This document shows positions 57,814 through 64,000 of a DNA stretch of 64,000 nt, piece by piece. This DNA is from Aquisalimonas sp007126095. GTDB lineage: Bacteria > Pseudomonadota > Gammaproteobacteria > Nitrococcales > Aquisalimonadaceae. Position 1 is the first letter of the stretch; every line of letters starts with the position of its first letter. Where the stretch lies: assembly GCF_048323695.1 (NCBI RefSeq), contig NZ_JBLWFT010000002.1, positions 1 to 64,000 of the forward strand. The letters run 5' to 3'. The position numbers were made by a program, and so were the translations under genes. The notes below the pieces were generated by a model. That model searched no databases and was not told the origin of the DNA. It saw only the letters and a list, made by a program, of their open reading frames with translations.

Positions 57814-59109
57814 TCAGCGCTTGTCCACCGGGACGTAGTCTCGCTTGGCGGCACCGGTGTAGATCTGCCGCGGGCGGCCAATGCGCTGTTCCGGGTCGGC
57901 GACCATCTCCATCCACTGGGCGACCCAGCCCGGCGTCCGCCCGAGGGCGAACAGCACCGTGAAGAACGACATGGGAATGCCCAGGGCCCGATAGATCAGC
58001 CCCGAGTAGAAGTCCACGTTCGGGTACAGCTTGCGCTCGACGAAGTAGTCGTCCTTCAGCGCAATCTCTTCCAGCTTCACCGCAAGTTCCAGCTGCGGAT
58101 CGTTCTCCATGCCCATCTCCTGGAGCACCTCGTGGCAGGTGTCCCGGATAATGGTGGCGCGCGGGTCGTAGTTCTTGTAGACGCGGTGGCCGAAGCCCAT
58201 GAGCCGGAACGGGTCGTCCTTGTCCTTCGCCTTCTCGATGAACTTGGCGACGTTGCGCACGTCACCGATCTCCTCGAGCATCCGCAGCACCGCCTCGTTG
58301 GCGCCGCCGTGCGCAGGACCCCAGAGGGCGGCGCAACCGGCGGACATGGCGGCGAACGGGTTGGTGCCGGTGCTGCCGGCGAGGCGCACCGTGGACGTGC
58401 TGGCGTTCTGCTCGTGGTCGGCGTGGAGAATCAGGAGCTGGTCCAGCGCCTTTTCCGCCACCGGGCTGATCTCGTATTCCTCGCTCGGCCGCGAGAACAG
58501 CATGTTGAGCAGGTTGGCGCTGTAGCTCAGGTGGTTCTTGGGGTAGACGAACGGTTCGCCGACGAAATGCTTGAAGGCGGCGCCGGCGATGGTCGGCATC
58601 TTGGCGATGATGCGCTGCGCGCACAGGTCCCGGCTCTCCGGGTCGTTGATGTCGATGCTGTCGTGGTAGAAGGCGGACAGCGAGCCCACCACGGCGGTCA
58701 GCATGGCCATCGGGTGCGCGTTGTAATGAAAGCCGTTGAAGAAGTTCTTCAGGCTTTCGTTGACCATGGTGTGGCGGGTAATGGAGTCGGTAAAGTTCTC
58801 GAGTTCGGCTTTCTGCGGCAGGTCGCCGTAGAGCAGCAGGTAGGAGACTTCGAGGAAGTTGCTGTGCTCGGCCAGTTGCTCAATGGGGTAGCCGCGGTAA
58901 AGCAGGGTGCCCTGGTCACCGTCGATGAACGTGATGTCGCTCCGACAGCTGGCGGTGGACGTGAAACCCGGGTCGTAGGTGAACGAATCGAATTCGCCGT
59001 AGAGGGACTTGATGTCGATGGCGGTCGGGCCGTGCGTACCTTCACGCACCGGGAGCTCCAGGCTCTTGCCGGTGGCGTTGTCCGTGAGCGTCACAGTATG
59101 TTTGGACAT
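57814..59109 (-). CDS. gltA: Citrate synthase
   Basis: A 431-residue type II citrate synthase, first step of the TCA cycle. It has the N-terminal beta domain of the gram-negative hexameric, NADH-inhibited form (CRSDITFIDGDQGTLLYRGY PIEQLA), catalytic histidines in NPFAAMSAGCAALWGPAHGG and GFGHRVYKNYDPRA, and the acid in the VDFYSG-LIYRALGIP region. ATG 59109 is the family start; a 12-codon longer frame lacks homology. It is alone, with a long AT-rich upstream region. Confidence 0.95.
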   Translation of the reverse strand: MSKHTVTLTDNATGKSLELPVREGTHGPTAIDIKSLYGEFDSFTYDPGFTSTASCRSDITFIDGDQGTLLYRGYPIEQLAEHSNFLEVSYLLLYGDLPQKAELENFTDSITRHTMVNESLKNFFNGFHYNAHPMAMLTAVVGSLSAFYHDSIDINDPESRDLCAQRIIAKMPTIAGAAFKHFVGEPFVYPKNHLSYSANLLNMLFSRPSEEYEISPVAEKALDQLLILHADHEQNASTSTVRLAGSTGTNPFAAMSAGCAALWGPAHGGANEAVLRMLEEIGDVRNVAKFIEKAKDKDDPFRLMGFGHRVYKNYDPRATIIRDTCHEVLQEMGMENDPQLELAVKLEEIALKDDYFVERKLYPNVDFYSGLIYRALGIPMSFFTVLFALGRTPGWVAQWMEMVADPEQRIGRPRQIYTGAAKRDYVPVDKR

Positions 59110-59494
59110 TCCAGTTACTCCTAATTCTCTACGGGCCGTAGCCACGCCTGCGTCGACGGCCGGGGCCGTGCCTTCAGGTGCCGGCCGCAGGGTATCAGCG
59201 CACCCCGCAGGCGGAAGCCCGCGAGGAACTCATGCGGGCGGAGCGCTGCGGGTCTGGACCCCGGTCATTGCCTGCCGGACCGTGGGGCGTGGTTGGCAGC
59301 AACTTACCGCGGCGAAGGCGCCACCGGTTGACCGAACGGCGGTGATAGTAACAGCAAAGGAGCGGGCGGGGAAGAATGTGCAAAGAAGCGCGAAATTCGG
59401 TGTAACTTCGTTAAAATTCCAAAAAAATGATTGGAAAAAGCGGCTAAAATCGGGAGGCGCTGGGAGTGGCGGCAGCTTTCGGGTGGTGCAACGC
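59110..59494. other. Long non-coding region upstream of gltA
   Basis: About 385 bases with no supported gene. Bases 59380-59455 are markedly AT-rich (runs of A on the + strand, such as CCAAAAAAATGATTGG) compared with the surroundings and probably hold the gltA promoter, leaving a long leader. I could not fix -35/-10 boxes. An imperfect CCAA-N7-TTGG repeat lies at about 59420-59436. Confidence 0.45.
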
Positions 59495-59518
59495 AAAAAA
59501 CCCGCGCCGGGGCGCGGG
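59495..59518 (-). terminator. Rho-independent terminator of rpmE2
   Basis: On the minus strand CCCGCGCC-CC-GGCGCGGG (59501-59518) is followed by six T (59500-59495). It lies 65 bases after the rpmE2 stop and is the clearest intrinsic terminator in the window. Confidence 0.88.
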
Positions 59519-59582
59519 TTCTTCGAGGTCGTTCGCATTTCCTGCCGGCAACCGCTGCACTGCAACGGTGCGGGAAGATGGT

Positions 59583-59840
59583 TCAGCGGGACTTGCGGAC
59601 GTTTCCGTACTTCTGCTTGAAGCGGTCCACGCGGCCACCGCTGCTCAGCACACGCTGCTTGCCGGTGTAGAACGGGTGGCTCTTGCTGGAGACCTCCACC
59701 TTGACCAGCGGGTACTCGTTGCCGTCTTCCCAGGTAATGGTCTCGTCGGTGCGGATCGTCGAGCGCGTCAGGATGGCGAAATCCGAGGCGATGTCCTGGA
59801 ACACGACTTCGCGGTAGTTCGGATGGATGTCCTTCTTCAT
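59583..59840 (-). CDS. rpmE2: Ribosomal protein bL31, type B (zinc-free)
   Basis: An 85-residue ribosomal protein: MKKDIHPNYREVVFQDIASD opening, SKSHPFYTGKQRVLSSGGRV and FKQKYG end. It lacks the CxxC zinc ligands of L31 type A, so it is the zinc-independent paralogue, which in many bacteria replaces type A under zinc shortage through Zur control. I see no obvious Zur box upstream. Start ATG 59840, ended by a strong terminator. Confidence 0.94.
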   Translation of the reverse strand: MKKDIHPNYREVVFQDIASDFAILTRSTIRTDETITWEDGNEYPLVKVEVSSKSHPFYTGKQRVLSSGGRVDRFKQKYGNVRKSR

Positions 59841-59953
59841 GACCGGATACCTGTTCGGTTTGGCACACGCGGGCCGACCGCGGGTGCGGGGTATTCAATA
59901 AGGGGGCGGATCATACCTTCCGGACGCCGTCATGACAAGAACCGAGAGCGCCG

Positions 59954-60331
59954 TCAGTCGTTGCCGGCGGACGCCGGCTTATCGGGGCGGGCGAACGGAA
60001 GCACGCGCGCCCGTGGCGGCTCGCGCATCGCATTGCCCGTCCAGCGGGCGTGGAGATAGGCCACCTGATTGAGAAGCCCCTGGTCGCCGCGCACGCTCTC
60101 CCACATCATGCGCGACAGGGCGGCGCAGGCCGCCAGCGGGTCGCCGTGACGGGAGCGCACCGTGTCGATGCGCCACTGGAGACGCCGCAGGCGTGCCCGC
60201 CGATCGGGTGGTGCATCCTCGATGGCCGCGTCGATCAATGCGCGGCGGCGGCTTTCGAATGCTTCCGGGTCCCGCGCGGCCAGGTCGCGCCATTCCTCGA
60301 AATCGGGCTGGGTCGGCTGGGTTGCTGTCAT
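59954..60331 (-). CDS. DUF3135-like protein
   Basis: A 125-residue cytoplasmic protein that begins with TQPDFEEWRDLAARDPEAFE followed by SRRRALIDAAIEDAPPDRRA and RLRRLQWRIDTVRSRHGDPL, the pattern of DUF3135 proteins of gammaproteobacteria. Function unknown. ATG 60331 is favoured because GGGGAGGGG lies just upstream; an in-frame ATG at 60358 is an alternative. It is divergent from the outer-membrane protein gene. Confidence 0.7.
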   Translation of the reverse strand: MTATQPTQPDFEEWRDLAARDPEAFESRRRALIDAAIEDAPPDRRARLRRLQWRIDTVRSRHGDPLAACAALSRMMWESVRGDQGLLNQVAYLHARWTGNAMREPPRARVLPFARPDKPASAGND

Positions 60332-60479
60332 TCCGGGCCCCTCCCCGGGGTCGGCCATCGGTACCCTCAAGCTTAGTCCACGGCGGCGGCTGCCGCCGCA
60401 AGGGCCTGTCAATCGTTCTCGGAAGGTGAGTACCATAGCCGGCTGGATCAGTGGAGCGATGCCAGTTTTCGGGGAGCGT

Positions 60480-61709
60480 ATGGTGATCAGACTGTTTCGA
60501 TGGGGCGTGGTGGTCGGGCTTGGTGCCGTTGCGGTGGCGCATCATGCGGCGGCCGACTGGCGCGAACCCCAGCCGTTCAGGCGGGATGTGGTTGACGGAC
60601 GTCAGTTTGATTACAACACGGAGAGCTTTCTCCACCGGTTTACCTTCGAGCCGGCACCGGGGCTGAATGAGGGAGCGCGCCCGCCGCGCGACGGTGTCTT
60701 CGGCACCGCCGGGAGTGCCCGCAGTGATGAGCTGTATACCCGCCAGGAGATTCAGCTGACCGGGGAGTTCGATGGTCCGGCCTACTTCCGTTACCGCTAC
60801 CGGCGGTTCGAGGACTTCGACGGTCGCTACGACAGTAACCTCATCGGCATTGGTTCCGGGCTCGGTCAGGGATCGGGTGTGACCGCAACGCTCTACGGCG
60901 ATGTGGAAGGGGCCAAGGAGAACGTGGACCTCCACGGTGAGCTTGCCTGGGATGGTGGTGATGGCAATCACCTGCGCGCCACCGTCGTGGCGCCGGATTT
61001 CATCTTCAACGACAAGCAGGGCGATGCCGAGTACGGACGCTATCCGTTCACCTACTACCTGGCCGGTGGTCACCGACTTGGCGAGGCGCTTGTCTACGGT
61101 TTTGCCAACTACAACGACAACACGCGCCTGCACAATCACGTGGAGAACTTTACATACCGCTACCAGCAGGGCCGTGCGGGTCTTGGCGTCGAGGTCCCGT
61201 TTGCCGACGCCTGGGAGGCCGGTCTGGAGGTGGAAGGCCTCTACACTACCCGCGCGCTGGAGGACAGGGGCGACAGTGATCTTCCGGAACAGCGCCTGCG
61301 GCGCCGCCACACCCAGGTCACGGCGGAGCTGCGGCATGCCTACAGCCCCGATACGGCGGTCTGGGGCGGTGTGCGCTACTTCCGCCTGGTGGCGCGAGAG
61401 CGCCGGCCGGATGACCCTGGCCGGGTCGACCGGCAGGACCGTCTGGAACGCATGGCCTATCTGGGCATCACCCGGCGTCTGAGCGAGCGCCTGCAGCTGG
61501 CGCCCGGCGTCTTCGTCAATCACGCCGACGTGCGTGAACGCGAGGATGGTGACCGGGACGACGAGCGGGGTTTCTATGCCAAACTGACCCTGCCGCTGCA
61601 GGTGACCGTCAACCAGTCCACCGGCGGTTACGTTGCGCTGAATCCAACGGCACGGCTTCATAGGGCGGCGTTCGGCGGAGGGAACGTGCAGGTGTATCTG
61701 CCGTTCTGA
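60480..61709 (+). CDS. Putative outer-membrane porin-like protein
   Basis: A 409-residue protein with a signal peptide (LFRWGVVVGLGAVAVAHHAA A) and a barrel-like pattern of alternating strands rich in Y, R and D: AYFRYRYRRFEDFDGRYDSN, YYLAGGHRLGEALVYGFANY, VWGGVRYFRLVARERR, ending GGGNVQVYLPF with a terminal phenylalanine typical of outer-membrane proteins. No specific family recognised. ATG 60480 and GTG 60483 are both possible; GGGGAG lies upstream. It is followed by the GST gene after 43 bases. Confidence 0.65.
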   Translation: MVIRLFRWGVVVGLGAVAVAHHAAADWREPQPFRRDVVDGRQFDYNTESFLHRFTFEPAPGLNEGARPPRDGVFGTAGSARSDELYTRQEIQLTGEFDGPAYFRYRYRRFEDFDGRYDSNLIGIGSGLGQGSGVTATLYGDVEGAKENVDLHGELAWDGGDGNHLRATVVAPDFIFNDKQGDAEYGRYPFTYYLAGGHRLGEALVYGFANYNDNTRLHNHVENFTYRYQQGRAGLGVEVPFADAWEAGLEVEGLYTTRALEDRGDSDLPEQRLRRRHTQVTAELRHAYSPDTAVWGGVRYFRLVARERRPDDPGRVDRQDRLERMAYLGITRRLSERLQLAPGVFVNHADVREREDGDRDDERGFYAKLTLPLQVTVNQSTGGYVALNPTARLHRAAFGGGNVQVYLPF

Positions 61710-61752
61710 TCGCACGGGGCGCCCGGGCCGGCAGGACTCACGGGGGAGCAAC

Positions 61753-62420
61753 ATGGCGCGCCAGCTTTACGAACTCACCGGGGCGGCGGATCTGCGCTTC
61801 AGCCCCTTCTGCTGGCGCACACGCATGGCGCTGGCGCACAAGGGGCTGGAGGCGGAGCGCATCCCCTGCCGTTTCACTGACAAGGAGCGAATCGCGTTCA
61901 GCGGACAGGAGAAGGTGCCGGTGCTGGTGGACGGAGAGCAGACCATCAGCGACTCCTGGGCTATCGCCTGCTATCTGGAGGACGTCTACCCGGACGCTCC
62001 GGCCCTGTTCGGCGGCGAGGCGGCCCGAGCCACCACCCGCTTCGTGAACACCTGGGCCGATACCCGCCTGGCGCCCGCGCTGCTGCGCGTGGTGCTGCCC
62101 TCCATCGTCGAGCACCACCTGGACCCTGCCGATTACGACTATTTCGTGACCACCCGGGAGCGGCGGTTCGGAATGTCGGTGGTGGCGATCCGGGCGCAGC
62201 GTGAGGATGCCGTGGCCGCCGTGCTCCGGGAGCTGACGCCATTGCGACAGCTGCTGCAGGATCAGCCCTGGATCAGCGGTGCCGCACCGGCCTACGCCGA
62301 CTACAGCGTCGCCGGCATGCTCCAGTGGCAGCGGCTGGTGGACGGCGACGCGCTGCTGGCCGACGAGCCACGGATCCGCGCGTGGCGGGACGCCGTACTG
62401 AGCCAGGTGCCGGCCGCAGG

Positions 62421-62424
<4 letters not shown>
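61753..62424 (+). CDS. Glutathione S-transferase family protein
   Basis: A 223-residue protein with a thioredoxin-like N-terminal domain (RFSPFCWRTRMALAHKGLEA, KVPVLVDGEQTISDSWAIAC YLE, the glutathione-binding VPVL and ES/DS motif) and a helical C-terminal domain (WISGAAPAYADYSVAGMLQW with the conserved N-capping-type aspartate). The SPFCWR cysteine suggests a beta-etherase or omega-like GST. Substrate unknown. Its stop overlaps the stop of the next gene on the other strand (CTAA). Confidence 0.85.
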
Positions 62425-63845
<1,421 letters not shown>

Positions 63846-63915
63846 GGCGGTATTGTGCCACGCTGGCCGCCACGGGGCCCGACGGTTGGCCCCGACTCGG
63901 GTAGAATCCGCCCGC

Positions 63916-64000
63916 ATGACCGCTGAGCACCGCAAGATCCTGCACGTGGACATGGACGCGTTCTATGCGTCTGTGGAACAGCGTGACGACACCAGCCTGC
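63916..64000 (+). CDS. dinB: DNA polymerase IV, N-terminal fragment cut by the window edge
   Basis: The first 28 codons, MTAEHRKILHVDMDAFYASV then EQRDDTSL, match Y-family polymerase IV: the first catalytic aspartates in HVDMDAF and the steric-gate region FYAS. It performs translesion synthesis. No LexA box is apparent in the 70 bases upstream. The rest lies beyond the window. Confidence 0.9.
   Translation, partial: MTAEHRKILHVDMDAFYASVEQRDDTSL

Noticed and set aside
63846..63915. LexA box ahead of dinB
   Set aside because: No CTGT-N8-ACAG-like sequence was found in the short gap; TTGGCC and TAGAAT there are only 10 bases apart, so not a normal promoter.

Overview
The window looks like a chromosomal segment of a high-GC gammaproteobacterium. 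The pilMNOPQ-aroK-aroB block divergent from a class A PBP gene, followed on the same strand by gltB-gltD-hemE, is a typical gammaproteobacterial neighbourhood. The acidic proteins and overall gene mix suggest the Ectothiorhodospiraceae/Chromatiales area, but that placement is inference.

Region 1 (1-3150) is mobile. It holds the end of an IS66 element that truncates a HEPN-like gene, then a complete IS110-family element of the IS1111 type with 15-bp subterminal inverted repeats. Its 240-bp non-coding tail is where such elements carry their guide RNA. A higBA toxin-antitoxin module follows, whose toxin appears to start at CTG. The junction left of the IS1111 element resembles half of an integron attC site.

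Region 2 (3267-9557) has a class V aminotransferase, then a tightly coupled pair: a MazG-like pyrophosphohydrolase and a 793-residue protein joining a PD-(D/E)XK-like nuclease domain, a DUF2075-type helicase and a self-cleaving LexA-like S24 domain. A secreted protein and a RhuM-Fic/Doc protein follow. The coupled pair is the best candidate here for an undescribed defence system.

Region 3 (9683-34634) is mostly ordinary metabolism and envelope genes: a CBS protein, a PhyH-like oxygenase, hydrolases, a Crp/Fnr regulator facing DUF2892 and DsrE-like genes, xthA, oligopeptidase A, glutathione reductase, a carbonic anhydrase-like protein, a zinc carboxypeptidase-like protein, a secreted/outer-membrane cluster, a rhomboid protease and a TetR-MFP-RND efflux operon. 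Six copies of a REP-like repeat lie between genes from 7.4 to 27.2 kb, and a striking multi-hairpin element sits at 22.5 kb.

Region 4 (33060-54345) is almost wholly on the minus strand: aroE with a kinase-like gene, hemB, a radical SAM protein, a Nudix hydrolase, hemE, gltD, gltB, an outer-membrane barrel, dgt, aroB, aroK and pilQPONM. Region 5 (54529-64000) has the PBP1A gene, a nucleotidyltransferase-like gene, gltA, rpmE2, a DUF3135 gene, an outer-membrane protein, a GST, a D-2-hydroxyglutarate dehydrogenase-like oxidoreductase and the start of dinB. No tRNA, rRNA or CRISPR array was seen.
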